Origin: Clostridium liquoris
Lineage (GTDB): Bacteria; Bacillota; Clostridia; Clostridiales; Clostridiaceae
Assembly: GCF_002995785.1 (NCBI RefSeq)
Contig: NZ_PVXO01000036.1
Location: 1-64,000, forward strand
DNA length: 64,000 nucleotides
Direction of reading: 5' to 3'
The translations under genes were made by a program, and so were the position numbers. The notes beneath the pieces are model-generated. The model did no database searches, was not told the DNA's origin, and saw only the letters and a program-made list of their open reading frames with translations. Below are positions 53,200 through 61,566 of the stretch, piece by piece. The stretch's first letter is position 1. Each line of letters begins with the position of its first letter.

Positions 53200-53892
53200 T
53201 TGGTTATTGGAATTATTGGAGCAATGATTGAAGAAGTAGAACCTCTATTAAAGGAGTTAAAACTAGAAAGAAAGCTTGTAAAAGCTAAAATGGAGTTTAA
53301 TCTAGGTGAACTATGGGGGAAAAATGTTGTTGTAGTAAAGAGTGGAGTAGCTAAAGTAAATGCTGCAGTGTGCGCTCAAATATTAATAGATGATTTTAAT
53401 GTGGATGCAGTTATAAATGTTGGAGTAGCTGGAGGAGTTGGGAAAGAAGTTTATCCAGGAGATGTAGTAATAGCAGAAAGCTTAGTCCAACATGATGTTG
53501 ATTCCAGCGTATTTGGCGAAAAAAAAGGTCAAATTCCAAGGCTTGATACCTTTGACTTTAAATGTAATGAGATTTTAGTATTAAAAGCTAAAAGAGCTTG
53601 TGAAAAAATCACTCACTGTAAATGCTTTATAGGAAGAATAGTTACAGGTGACCAGTTTATAGCAGATCCAGAAAAAATAAGATGGTTAAGTGAAGAGTTT
53701 AATGCATTGGCATGTGAAATGGAAGGCGGCAGTATAGCACAGGTATGTTATTTAAATGAAGTACCATTCGTTGTAATAAGATCTGCTTCAGATAATGCTA
53801 ATAATGGTGCTCATATAGAGTATGAAGAATTTAAGCCAGTAGCAGTGAGAAATTCAGTAGGTATTCTTAAAAACATGTTAGAAACTATGTAG
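53200..53892 (+). CDS. mtnN: 5'-methylthioadenosine/S-adenosylhomocysteine nucleosidase
   Basis: MtnN hydrolyses MTA and SAH to adenine and the thioribose. The 230 residues carry the family N-terminus IGIIGAMIEEVEPL, VVKSGVAKVNAAVCAQILID, NVGVAGGVG, VTGDQFIAD, the catalytic EMEGGSIAQVCY and RSASDNAN with the Asp general acid. TTG at 53200 follows AAGGGGGAG and gives the standard N-terminus. It sits between aroB and aroF without an obvious pathway link. Confidence 0.94.
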   Translation: MVIGIIGAMIEEVEPLLKELKLERKLVKAKMEFNLGELWGKNVVVVKSGVAKVNAAVCAQILIDDFNVDAVINVGVAGGVGKEVYPGDVVIAESLVQHDVDSSVFGEKKGQIPRLDTFDFKCNEILVLKAKRACEKITHCKCFIGRIVTGDQFIADPEKIRWLSEEFNALACEMEGGSIAQVCYLNEVPFVVIRSASDNANNGAHIEYEEFKPVAVRNSVGILKNMLETM

Positions 53893-53902
53893 GTGATATT
53901 TA

Positions 53903-54700
53903 ATGAAAGATTTATTAGTAGATTTAAAAAGTGGAAATAAAATTAAGGTAAAGGTAAAAGATGTAACTATAGGCGGAAGGGAAAAAATATTTATATCTGG
54001 ACCTTGCTCTGTGGAAAATTTAGATACTATGCTTAGTATTGCTAAAAGATTAAAAAAAGCAGGTGTGCATATGTTAAGAGGAGGGGTTTTTAAACCAAGA
54101 ACCTCTCCCTATGATTTTCAAGGTCTTCAATATGATGGATTGAAAATTTTAAGAGAAGTTAGTCAAGAAGTTCATATGCCTTTTGTAACAGAGATAATGG
54201 ATACAAGGGATGTGGAGAAGGCTATGGAATATGTAGACATGATACAAATAGGATCAAGAAATATGTATAACTATAGTTTATTAAAGGAAGTTGGCAAAAC
54301 GAGAAAGCCTGTACTACTTAAAAGGGGAATGAGTGCTACTTTAGCGGAATGGCTATATGCGGCTGAGTATATTATGGCTGAGGGCAATATGAATGTAGTT
54401 CTTTGTGAAAGAGGTATTAGGACCTTTGAAAACTATACTAGAAATACTTTAGATTTAAACAGTGTAGCAGTAATCAAGGGAAAATACAGACTTCCTGTAA
54501 TAGTAGATCCTAGCCATGGAACGGGACTAAGGGAAATTGTTCCTGCTATGAGTGTTGCTGCTATAGCCACAGGGGCAGACGGTCTTATGATTGAAAGCCA
54601 TGTAAATCCTGATAATTCTATATCTGATGCAAGGGAAACCATATCTATAGATACAATGGGAAAAATAATAGAGAGAGTAAAAGCAAATAATTTATTTTAA
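53903..54700 (+). CDS. aroF: 3-deoxy-7-phosphoheptulonate (DAHP) synthase
   Basis: It condenses PEP and erythrose-4-phosphate, the entry step to aromatics. The 265-residue TIM barrel is of the AroA-I-beta (Bacillus/Thermotoga-like) type: ISGPCSVENLDTMLSIAKRL, LRGGVFKPRTSPYDFQGL, QIGSRNMYNYSLLKE, LLKRGMSATLAEWLYAAEYI, DPSHGTGLREIVPAMSVAAI. No chorismate mutase domain is fused, so feedback by that route is absent. SD AGGTG lies upstream. Confidence 0.95.
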   Translation: MKDLLVDLKSGNKIKVKVKDVTIGGREKIFISGPCSVENLDTMLSIAKRLKKAGVHMLRGGVFKPRTSPYDFQGLQYDGLKILREVSQEVHMPFVTEIMDTRDVEKAMEYVDMIQIGSRNMYNYSLLKEVGKTRKPVLLKRGMSATLAEWLYAAEYIMAEGNMNVVLCERGIRTFENYTRNTLDLNSVAVIKGKYRLPVIVDPSHGTGLREIVPAMSVAAIATGADGLMIESHVNPDNSISDARETISIDTMGKIIERVKANNLF

Positions 54701-54805
54701 TATAAAACTTCTTCATGGAAATCCAAAGAATAATTTTACTGGATTAGCGATAAAATAATTATAGTTATTAAAATAGGATTTTACAGAGAGGAGATAGCCA
54801 TAATT

Positions 54806-55444
54806 ATGAATAAGCAAAGTATGGAGAAGTTTAAAGCTAGATTGTTAGAAGAAAGAAAAAATGTAAAAGACATTATTGTTCTTATGAAAAAAAATGAAAC
54901 TATAGATTCAAATATAACGGATACGCAAGAATTATCATTATACGATAATCATCCAGCTGATTTAGCTTCAGAGTTGTATGCTAAAGAAAGCGGTGCTGCT
55001 CTAAAGGAAAATGAAATTAATATTTTAAATAAGATTGATTCAGCCTTAAAAATGATAGATGAAGGAACCTATGGTACATGTAAAAATTGCGGTAAGGAAA
55101 TAAATTTAGGAAGATTAGAGTTTATTCCTTATGCAGAGTATTGTGTAGATTGTCAAAAAAAAATAAATGCTTCTGCTAACTATGATTTAGATGCTAGAAG
55201 CTTTGCTCCTAAAAATAGAGCCATAGAAGAAGAAGTACTAGGGCCTTCAGGAGGTTTTGTAAATAATGATTTTGATTATGAAGATCAGATAGGATTTGAT
55301 GGTGAAGACAGTTATCAAAGTGTAGGAATGTTTAATCAGCGTAAAAAAATTTACTATGATGATTTTGGTGAAGAAGAAGATGCAGGTTATGTTGAGCCAA
55401 TAGAAAAGATAAGTAATCAACAGTATAAAAATACAATGTCATAA
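54806..55444 (+). CDS. TraR/DksA C4-type zinc-finger protein (YteA-like)
   Basis: The 212 residues have an N-terminal helical part and a C4 zinc finger (TYGTCKNCGKEINLGRLEFI and YCVDCQKK, four Cys near residues 92-117). A long acidic tail contains FDYEDQIGFDGEDSYQSVG. The Firmicute YteA family has this layout, often annotated as YteA or sporulation-associated DksA-like. A DksA-type effect on RNA polymerase is not established for it. The SD GAGAGGAG lies some 12 bases before ATG 54806. It is monocistronic between aroF and lspA. Confidence 0.85.
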   Translation: MNKQSMEKFKARLLEERKNVKDIIVLMKKNETIDSNITDTQELSLYDNHPADLASELYAKESGAALKENEINILNKIDSALKMIDEGTYGTCKNCGKEINLGRLEFIPYAEYCVDCQKKINASANYDLDARSFAPKNRAIEEEVLGPSGGFVNNDFDYEDQIGFDGEDSYQSVGMFNQRKKIYYDDFGEEEDAGYVEPIEKISNQQYKNTMS

Positions 55445-55496
55445 AAGTAAAAGCTTTTATATTTTATTTTTCATTTAAAAGGGTGGGGGTGTTCCT

Positions 55497-55952
55497 ATGG
55501 AAGTAGCTATAATAATATTGGGCGTAGTTTTAGACAGAGTAACCAAGCTTTGGGCTGTAAAAACTTTATCTTCAGGCAACGATATAGTAATAATCAAGAA
55601 CTTTTTTCAGTTTTCCTATTTAGAAAATAGCGGGGCAGCTTTTGGAATCTTTAGAGATAAAATATTATTTCTCACTGCTACTACATTAATTGTTGTATCT
55701 GCAACTTTGTTTTATCTATTTAAATTTAAACCTGCTTCAAAACTTATAAGGATAAGTTTATCGCTTATAATAAGTGGAGCAATTGGTAATCTCATAGATA
55801 GAATACAATGCAAATATGTGGTAGATTTTATTTTATTTCACTACAAAGATATATATTATTTTCCTACATTTAATGTTGCAGATATTTTAGTAAGTGTAGG
55901 AACTATTTTATTAGCAATTTTTGTAATAAAGGAAGATGTGCATGGAGAGTAA
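55497..55952 (+). CDS. lspA: Lipoprotein signal peptidase LspA
   Basis: LspA cleaves prolipoproteins after diacylglyceryl transfer. The 151 residues form four membrane helices with the catalytic aspartates in GNLIDRIQCKYVVDF and FNVADILVSVG and the conserved NSGAAFGIF. The lipoprotein at 62389 is a likely substrate. SD GGGTGGGGG precedes the ATG. It overlaps rluD by 11 bases, as in many Firmicutes. Confidence 0.96.
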   Translation: MEVAIIILGVVLDRVTKLWAVKTLSSGNDIVIIKNFFQFSYLENSGAAFGIFRDKILFLTATTLIVVSATLFYLFKFKPASKLIRISLSLIISGAIGNLIDRIQCKYVVDFILFHYKDIYYFPTFNVADILVSVGTILLAIFVIKEDVHGE

Positions 55953-56862
55953 AGAATTTCTTATAAGTAAAGATTATGAAGGAATGAGATTAGATGTATT
56001 CCTCAGTTCTAGATTTGAGGAGAAGTCAAGATCCTATATACAAGGATTAATAAAAAGAGAAGATGTAAAGGTAAATGGAAAATTAAAAAAGAGTAATTAC
56101 AGGCTAAGACATGGCGATATTGTGATTTTTAATATTCCAGAAGCTGTACCCTTAGATATAGCTGGAGAGGATATACCTATAGAAATATTATATGAGGATA
56201 AAGATGTAATAGTAGTAAACAAGCCTCAGGGAATGGTAGTACACCCTGCCCCGGGAAACTATAATGGCACATTAGTTAATGCACTTTTGAATCATTGCAA
56301 AGACTTATCTGGAATAAATGGAGTAACCCGTCCAGGGATAGTGCATAGAATTGATAAGGATACCTCAGGGATTTTGGTTGTGGCGAAAAATGACTTGGCT
56401 CATAATAAGCTTGCTGAGCAGCTAAAGAATCACTCTATGACTAGAATTTATATAGCACTACTGGAAGGTGTATTAAAGGATGAAGAGGGCACAATAGATG
56501 CTCCATTGGGAAGACATCCAGTGGAGAGAATAAAGATGGCTGTAGTTCCCAATGGAAGAAATGCTGTTACTCATTATAGAGTTTTAAAAAGATACCCTTC
56601 AAATACTCTAGTGGAATGTAGATTAGAAACAGGAAGAACTCATCAAATAAGAGTACATATGGCTCATATTGGTCACCCATTAGTAGGAGATCCTGTTTAT
56701 GGATATAAAAAACAGAAATTTAGGCTGAAAGGTCAAATGCTTCATGCTAAAAAACTAGGCTTTATACATCCATCTACTGGAGAGTACATGGAGTTTGATA
56801 CTGATTTACCAGAATACTTTAAAAAAATACTAGAAAATTTGGAGAAACAGTTGAAACAGTAA
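55942..56862 (+). CDS. rluD: RluD/YlyB-type ribosomal large subunit pseudouridine synthase
   Basis: It makes pseudouridine in 23S rRNA. The 306 residues have an N-terminal S4 domain (MRLDVFLSSRFEEKSRSYIQ) and an RluA-type catalytic domain with the Asp in HRIDKDTSGILVVAK, followed by ETGRTHQIRVHMAHIGHPLV. I prefer ATG at 55942, eight bases after AAAGGA; ATG at 55936 is in frame but almost touches it. It lies between lspA and the pyr leader, the order known from B. subtilis. Confidence 0.94.
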   Translation: MESKEFLISKDYEGMRLDVFLSSRFEEKSRSYIQGLIKREDVKVNGKLKKSNYRLRHGDIVIFNIPEAVPLDIAGEDIPIEILYEDKDVIVVNKPQGMVVHPAPGNYNGTLVNALLNHCKDLSGINGVTRPGIVHRIDKDTSGILVVAKNDLAHNKLAEQLKNHSMTRIYIALLEGVLKDEEGTIDAPLGRHPVERIKMAVVPNGRNAVTHYRVLKRYPSNTLVECRLETGRTHQIRVHMAHIGHPLVGDPVYGYKKQKFRLKGQMLHAKKLGFIHPSTGEYMEFDTDLPEYFKKILENLEKQLKQ

Positions 56863-56879
56863 TATGAATATGATATCAT
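56851..56879 (+). promoter_or_regulatory. Promoter of the pyrR-uraA operon
   Basis: TTGAAA (56851-56856) and TATCAT (56874-56879) are separated by 17 bases and overlap the end of rluD. Transcription would start near 56886, just before the first PyrR-binding loop. Confidence 0.6.
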
Positions 56880-56892
56880 TAATTAAGTTAAT

Positions 56893-56921
56893 CCTTTAAG
56901 TGATCCAGAGAGATCATAAGG
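56893..56921 (+). promoter_or_regulatory. PyrR-binding loop 1 (anti-antiterminator)
   Basis: A GATC/GATC upper stem closes the hexaloop CAGAGA (56906-56911), which fits the CNGNGA consensus of PyrR-binding RNA. A lower CCTT/AAGG stem is separated by an internal loop with TAA. The 3' side (TAAGGCG, 56917-56923) can instead pair with CGCCTTA (56951-56957) to form an antiterminator, so PyrR-UMP binding favours the terminator that follows. Confidence 0.85.
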
Positions 56922-56949
56922 CGTAAAATATTATTTTAATGAGTGCATT

Positions 56950-56982
56950 GCGCCTTACCTCTGTGTAAAGGTGCTTTTTTAT
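56950..56982 (+). terminator. Pyrimidine attenuator terminator
   Basis: GCGCCTTAC pairs with GTAAAGGTGC (one bulged A, one G-T) and is followed by TTTTTTA. It is mutually exclusive with the antiterminator formed by 56917-56923 and 56951-56957. It sits 26 bases before pyrR. Confidence 0.83.
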
Positions 56983-57007
56983 TTAATAATTTAAGAATGG
57001 TGGTGAA

Positions 57008-57547
57008 ATGGTGAATTTAAAGGCTTCAGTATTAGATGATAAGGGTATTAAAAGGGCTTTAGTTAGAATATCTCATGAGATAGTAGAAAAGAATAAGGGT
57101 GTAGAAAATGTTGTACTTGTAGGTGTTAGGAGAAGAGGAGAACCCATTGCACAAAGAATAAGTAAAAATATTGAGTATTTTGAAGGCGTAAAGGTTCCTG
57201 TAGGCAGTGTGGATATAACATTATATAGAGATGATTTAACAAAAAAATATGATCAGCCGCATATGAATAGTGAAAAAATAGATGTAGATATTGAGAATAA
57301 AATAGTCATAATAGTAGATGACGTAATATATACAGGAAGAACTGTAAGGGCGGCAATAGATGCTATATTCCACCAAGGAAGACCTAATATGATTCAACTT
57401 GCAGTAGTAGTAGACAGAGGACACAGGGAATTACCATTTAGGCCAGATTATGTGGGGAAAAATATACCTACATCAAAAAGTGAGATGATTTCTGTAGAAG
57501 TATCAGAAATCGATGGAGAAGATGCTGTAAAAATATTTGACCTATAA
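57008..57547 (+). CDS. pyrR: Bifunctional pyr attenuation regulator / uracil phosphoribosyltransferase PyrR
   Basis: PyrR binds pyr-leader RNA when UMP or UTP is high and also has UPRTase activity. The 179 residues match the family. The PRPP loop is [19 protein letters not shown] near residues 98-116, with [12 protein letters not shown] early and [20 protein letters not shown] late. The start is ATG at 57008 (GTG at 57011 is also possible). Its own leader has a PyrR-binding loop and attenuator, and a second loop lies before uraA, so the operon is autoregulated. Confidence 0.97.
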   Translation: MVNLKASVLDDKGIKRALVRISHEIVEKNKGVENVVLVGVRRRGEPIAQRISKNIEYFEGVKVPVGSVDITLYRDDLTKKYDQPHMNSEKIDVDIENKIVIIVDDVIYTGRTVRAAIDAIFHQGRPNMIQLAVVVDRGHRELPFRPDYVGKNIPTSKSEMISVEVSEIDGEDAVKIFDL

Positions 57548-57550
57548 AAA

Positions 57551-57584
57551 CTTTTAAAATAGTCCAGTGAGACTAAAAAGGAGG
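57551..57584 (+). promoter_or_regulatory. PyrR-binding loop 2 overlapping the uraA Shine-Dalgarno
   Basis: AGTC/GACT closes the hexaloop CAGTGA (57565-57570), again CNGNGA. The lower stem pairs CTTTT (57551-57555) with AAAAG (57575-57579, or one base earlier), and this AAAAG is the start of the uraA AAGGAGG (57578-57584). No terminator hairpin or T-run lies between loop and start codon, so control is more likely of translation than of transcription. Confidence 0.7.
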
Positions 57585-57591
57585 AAGATTA

Positions 57592-58923
57592 ATGAAAAAT
57601 TATATAGATGTAAATGAAAAATTACCTATTTTAAAGACTATACCTTTAAGCTTGCAACATTTGTTTGCTATGGTAGGAGCTACAATATTAGTACCAATGT
57701 TAACAGGAATGAGTCCATCAATAGCTCTATTTTGCAGCGGCGTGGGAACTCTTCTATACATTTTGTGTACTAAAGCTAAACTTCCAGCATATATAGGCTC
57801 TTCATTTGCCTTTATTGGACCTATGACAGTAGCATCAGCAGCTTATGGACCAAATGCAATGATGTCAGGTATAATAGCAGCAGGATTAGTTTATATAATT
57901 GTTGCCTTTATAATTAGTTTAACAGGTACGGATTGGTTAAACAAATTATTGCCATCAGTAGTTGTAGGTTCTGTAGTAATAGTTATAGGGCTTGGATTAG
58001 CGGGAGTAGCTATAAACTGGGCAGGATTAAACCCATCATTCTCAGTCCCTGCTATGGCTAGTGTACCAAGATGGGCTTGGATATCAGTTTCACTTATAAC
58101 TTTGGGCGTAGGTGTATTCGGAACCATGTATTTTAAAGGTTTTTTGGGAGTAATTCCAATTCTTATAGCAATGATTACAGGATATATATCAGCTTTAGCG
58201 CTAGGAGTTATATCCCAGGAAAGTTTAAACAAGATTATGGGAACAAAATTATTTCAGCTGCCACCTTTTATGGCACCAAAGTTCAATATAAATGCAATCA
58301 TACTTATGGCTCCTATAGCTTTTGTAACTTTAGCAGAACATATTGGCCATGTTTATGTAACTAACAATGTAGTAGGAAAAGATTTTACAAAAGATCCAGG
58401 TCTTCATAGATCCATTTTAGGAGATGGTGTAGCAACTATATTTGCAGGATTCATAGGAGGCCCTCCAAACACTACTTATGGAGAAAATATAGGCGTTATG
58501 GCTATAACTAGGGTATATAGTGTATGGGTAATAGGTGGAGCAGCAATAATTGCTGTAATACTATCCTTCATAGGTCCAGTATCTGCTATAATAGAGACTA
58601 TGCCAATGCCAGTAATGGGAGGAGTAAGTATACTACTCTTTGGAATAATAGCATCATCAGGATTTAGAATATTTGTAGAAGATAAGGTTGACTTTAGCAA
58701 AAAGAGAAACTTAATCATAGCTTCAGTAATAATAGTATTAGGAATAGGTGGAGCGTCAGTTAAGTTTAAGTTCAATGGTGCAGATGTAGAAATAGCAGGT
58801 GTTGCCTTAGCAACCTTAGTTGGAATAATACTTAATTTAATACTGCCAGCTAAAAGCAGAACAGAAGATGATGAATTTCCAAATAATAATGACAAAGAAG
58901 CAAGTGTTGAAAAAGCAATTTAA
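57592..58923 (+). CDS. uraA: Uracil permease (NCS2 family)
   Basis: This uracil:proton symporter has 443 residues and about 14 membrane segments. NCS2 features are LQHLFAMVGATILVPMLTGM at the N-terminus, YIGSSFAFIGPM, TLAEHIGHVYVTNNVVGKDF with the substrate-binding Glu-His region, and GGPPNTTYGENIGVMAITRV. Its place after pyrR and the PyrR loop at its start support a pyrimidine rather than purine substrate. The C-terminal ~20 residues are polar and acidic. SD AAGGAGG lies seven bases before the ATG. Confidence 0.95.
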   Translation: MKNYIDVNEKLPILKTIPLSLQHLFAMVGATILVPMLTGMSPSIALFCSGVGTLLYILCTKAKLPAYIGSSFAFIGPMTVASAAYGPNAMMSGIIAAGLVYIIVAFIISLTGTDWLNKLLPSVVVGSVVIVIGLGLAGVAINWAGLNPSFSVPAMASVPRWAWISVSLITLGVGVFGTMYFKGFLGVIPILIAMITGYISALALGVISQESLNKIMGTKLFQLPPFMAPKFNINAIILMAPIAFVTLAEHIGHVYVTNNVVGKDFTKDPGLHRSILGDGVATIFAGFIGGPPNTTYGENIGVMAITRVYSVWVIGGAAIIAVILSFIGPVSAIIETMPMPVMGGVSILLFGIIASSGFRIFVEDKVDFSKKRNLIIASVIIVLGIGGASVKFKFNGADVEIAGVALATLVGIILNLILPAKSRTEDDEFPNNNDKEASVEKAI

Positions 58924-58924
58924 A

Positions 58925-58943
58925 AAAATTACGAAGTAATTTT
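58925..58943 (+). terminator. Short hairpin after uraA
   Basis: AAAATTAC/GTAATTTT with a GAA loop, directly after the stop and ending in TTTT. The stem is AT-rich and short; a repeat copy follows immediately. Confidence 0.45.
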
Positions 58944-58944
58944 A

Positions 58945-59032
58945 AAATAATAAATAGTAGAGAATAAAGAATAAATGCGGAAGAAAATCCTTCATATTTA
59001 TTCTTTTTCTTTTTTATTTATTATTTAAATAA
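58945..59032. repeat. Palindromic AT-rich repeat element after uraA
   Basis: The left arm AATAATAAATAGTAGAGAAT plus AAAGAATAAAT and the right arm ATTTATTCTTTTTC plus TTTTATTTATTATTT surround a GGAAGAAAATCC hairpin. This repeats the design of the element at 35629-35757 and shares its arm sequence. Confidence 0.6.
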
Positions 59033-59107
59033 TGTATAATATAGGTAGTGAGGTGTATGAATTCCATAGTTTTGAGAAGAAACTATGAATAAAGGAGGAA
59101 AGTCACA

Positions 59108-59245
59108 ATGACGCAATTAATATCAGTATGCGCTGTAATAGATCCTGTGGTGACCATAATGGCTAAAATGGCTTTTATATTTGCTGCTTATAAAGCAATG
59201 CAAGTGATGAATATATATATAAATAAAAACAATAAAAAATATTAA
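59108..59245 (+). CDS. Small hydrophobic protein, 45 residues
   Basis: The ATG at 59108 is preceded by AAAGGAGGAAAG, a near-ideal ribosome binding site, and opens a 45-residue frame: MTQLISVCAVIDPVVTIMAK, then a hydrophobic segment MAFIFAAYKAMQVMNIYI and a basic tail NKNNKK. It has one probable membrane helix. It is not a known family to me; the position before a spore-protein gene suggests, but does not show, a sporulation link. A TATAAT lies about 70 bases upstream. Confidence 0.55.
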   Translation: MTQLISVCAVIDPVVTIMAKMAFIFAAYKAMQVMNIYINKNNKKY

Positions 59246-59379
59246 ATGCTTAAGATTAAAAAAGAATAAATTGTTATAATTACCTTCAATATTATATTAT
59301 ATTAAAGTGCCTTTTTGTACAAACTTATAGTACATAATTAAATAGCATAATAAAAAAATTCAAAGAGGAGGTAATCTTT

Positions 59380-59574
59380 ATGGCAAGAACAAATAGAGTA
59401 TTGATACCAGAAGCTAGACAGGGATTACACAGATTTAAAATGGAAGTAGCTAATGAATTAGGATTTACAGATTATGAAAATATAGATAAAGGGAATCTAA
59501 CCTCTAGACAAAATGGTTCAGTAGGGGGAGAAATGGTAAAGAGAATGGTAGAAGCCTACGAAAGGAATCTGTAG
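59380..59574 (+). CDS. Alpha/beta-type small acid-soluble spore protein
   Basis: SASPs coat spore DNA and are later degraded by the GPR protease. The 64 residues carry the family core: KMEVANELGF (GPR cleavage region) and GNLTSRQNGSVGGEMVKRMV. They are normally made in the forespore under SigG. A CATAATTA word about 45 bases upstream resembles a SigG -10, without a clear -35. SD AGAGGAGG lies before the ATG. This gene is direct evidence for sporulation. Confidence 0.95.
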   Translation: MARTNRVLIPEARQGLHRFKMEVANELGFTDYENIDKGNLTSRQNGSVGGEMVKRMVEAYERNL

Positions 59575-59581
59575 TTATATC

Positions 59582-59614
59582 AAAATGGTTAGCATAGCTC
59601 TGCTAACCATTTTC
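59582..59614. terminator. Bidirectional terminator between SASP gene and rqcH
   Basis: TGGTTAGCA (59586-59594) pairs perfectly with TGCTAACCA (59601-59609), flanked by AAAA and TTTT, so it can serve both convergent genes. Confidence 0.85.
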
Positions 59615-59635
59615 TCTTAAAAAACTTTTAATATT

Positions 59636-61369
59636 TTAATCAATTCTTTCTAATATTGGTTTTTCTGGAGTGATATAAATAGTTTTATTTGTATAATATA
59701 TTACCATTCCAGGTTTAGCTCCATTAGGTTTGTGAACATGTTTTATTTCAGTATAATCCACAGCTACCTTTGAGGAATCTTTTGCTTTACTATAGTAAGC
59801 TGCAAGATTTGCTGCTTCTTCAATGGTTTTTTCAGAAAAGTCTTTTGTTGTTTTTATTATTACATGGGAACCTGGTATTTCTTTTGTATGGAGCCATATA
59901 TCATGATTGTTAGCAAACTTTAAAGTTAGATAATCATTTTGTATATTATTTTTTCCTACATATATATCTAAACCTTCTGAAGATAAGAAATGCATAGGCT
60001 TGCTAAGTTTTTCTTTTTTCTTTCCTTGCTTTTTAAATTTAATGTAGCCAGTTTCCATTAGCTCTTTTTTTATATCATCTATACTTTTATAATCTTCAGC
60101 ATTTTTAATACTGGTAAATACGGATTGAAGATAATCTATTTCTTCTTTTGCAGCCTTTATCTGAATGAAAGCAGATTCCTCAGATTTTTTTAATTTATTG
60201 TATTTTTTAAAATATCTTTGAATATTTTGAGAAGGAGTTTTATTTGGATCTAATTTTACATCTATATATTCTTCATTTTCGCTATAGTAGTTTAATACAC
60301 TTACTTTTTCTTCTCCTTGTTTTATATTATATATATTAGCAGTAAGTAATTCTCCATATATTTTATAGTTATCCTTTTTTTCACACTCTTTTAAGATGGA
60401 CTCTAATATGTTAAGCTTTTTATAACATCTATCTAGATTGTTATTAATAAGTTTTAAAAGATTAGAACTCTTACTATTTAATCTATCTTTTTTATCTTTA
60501 CAAGAATAATAATGGTCTAAAAGTTCAGAGGCACTGGAATAGTTCTTGCACTGAGTATCTTCTAAATTTGTAAGTTCCAAACAATAAAAATCCTTAATTT
60601 CATTTTCCTGCGAGTAAAGAGCAAAGAAGAAGTTATTATTTTTTATTTCCTTAAATATATTTTCTAATTCCATATATATTTCGCTTAAGTTATCAATATT
60701 TAATTGAATATTAGATTTTGAAATTCTATAAAAGATTTCTTTAGAAAACTGAGTACTTATACCAGTAAAAACTTTTGAACAAAAATTTTTATCTAATTTT
60801 ATGTCTTTTTCTCTAACAAAAGTTACTAGATCATCGTATGTATAATTTAGAGGGCTTAATTTTTCGGAAGCAGGAGGAAAAACAAAAGGTATACCAGGAT
60901 AAAGACATCTAATGCTATTTATTTCTGGAGTAACATGCTTAATGCTGTCCATTATAATATTGTCCCTATGTCTTATTAAGGTGATATTACTATGTCTTCC
61001 CATAATCTCAATAACTAATGAATATATACTATTGAATCCTAATTCATCTTTGCTTTCAAAATCTAAAAACAATACTCTATCTGTATCTAGCTGTCTTATA
61101 TTAACCAATTTAGAACTATTTAAATGTTTCCTAAGCAGCATACAGAACATGGGCGCAGTCATAGGATTTTCTTTTGATATATTTGTTAAGTGTATTCTAG
61201 GATAAACAGGACTTGCACTTATTAGCAATTTATAATTATTTCTATCTTTTTTAATGGATAGAATGATTTCATCTTTTTCAGGTTGATTAACTTTTTCAAC
61301 CTTTCCATTTAAAATTGAATTTTTTAATTCTTCTGCTATGCTATATAGAAAAATACCATCTAAAGCCAA
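59636..61369 (-). CDS. rqcH: Ribosome quality control factor RqcH (NFACT/FbpA family)
   Basis: RqcH binds split 50S subunits carrying peptidyl-tRNA and adds C-terminal alanine tails. The protein has about 577 residues. The NFACT-N domain is followed by a long coiled coil (about 290-440) and the NFACT-R domain with HFLSSEGLDIYVGKNNIQND near 465 and NDIWLHTKEIPGSHVIIKTT near 495, including the HTKxxPGSHV signature. I prefer TTG at 61369, which gives the family N-terminus MALDGIFL; ATG at 61378 is three codons earlier but AAAGG sits only two to three bases before it. It is convergent with the SASP gene. Confidence 0.92.
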   Translation of the reverse strand: MALDGIFLYSIAEELKNSILNGKVEKVNQPEKDEIILSIKKDRNNYKLLISASPVYPRIHLTNISKENPMTAPMFCMLLRKHLNSSKLVNIRQLDTDRVLFLDFESKDELGFNSIYSLVIEIMGRHSNITLIRHRDNIIMDSIKHVTPEINSIRCLYPGIPFVFPPASEKLSPLNYTYDDLVTFVREKDIKLDKNFCSKVFTGISTQFSKEIFYRISKSNIQLNIDNLSEIYMELENIFKEIKNNNFFFALYSQENEIKDFYCLELTNLEDTQCKNYSSASELLDHYYSCKDKKDRLNSKSSNLLKLINNNLDRCYKKLNILESILKECEKKDNYKIYGELLTANIYNIKQGEEKVSVLNYYSENEEYIDVKLDPNKTPSQNIQRYFKKYNKLKKSEESAFIQIKAAKEEIDYLQSVFTSIKNAEDYKSIDDIKKELMETGYIKFKKQGKKKEKLSKPMHFLSSEGLDIYVGKNNIQNDYLTLKFANNHDIWLHTKEIPGSHVIIKTTKDFSEKTIEEAANLAAYYSKAKDSSKVAVDYTEIKHVHKPNGAKPGMVIYYTNKTIYITPEKPILERID

Positions 61370-61566
61370 AGTTATCATCCTTTCAGTATGTTGATTTATG
61401 TGGAGAATTAGGAAAGAAATTTTAGAAAGTCTTTCCTAAATTGTTGCTATTATTGTAGTATATAGTATACCATTATAAAAATTTAAAATAAAGGCATATT
61501 TATTATTGATATTGTTAGCCTAAAGTAGTAAACTAATTCTGATATTTTCTTAGGAGGGGGAGAGAT

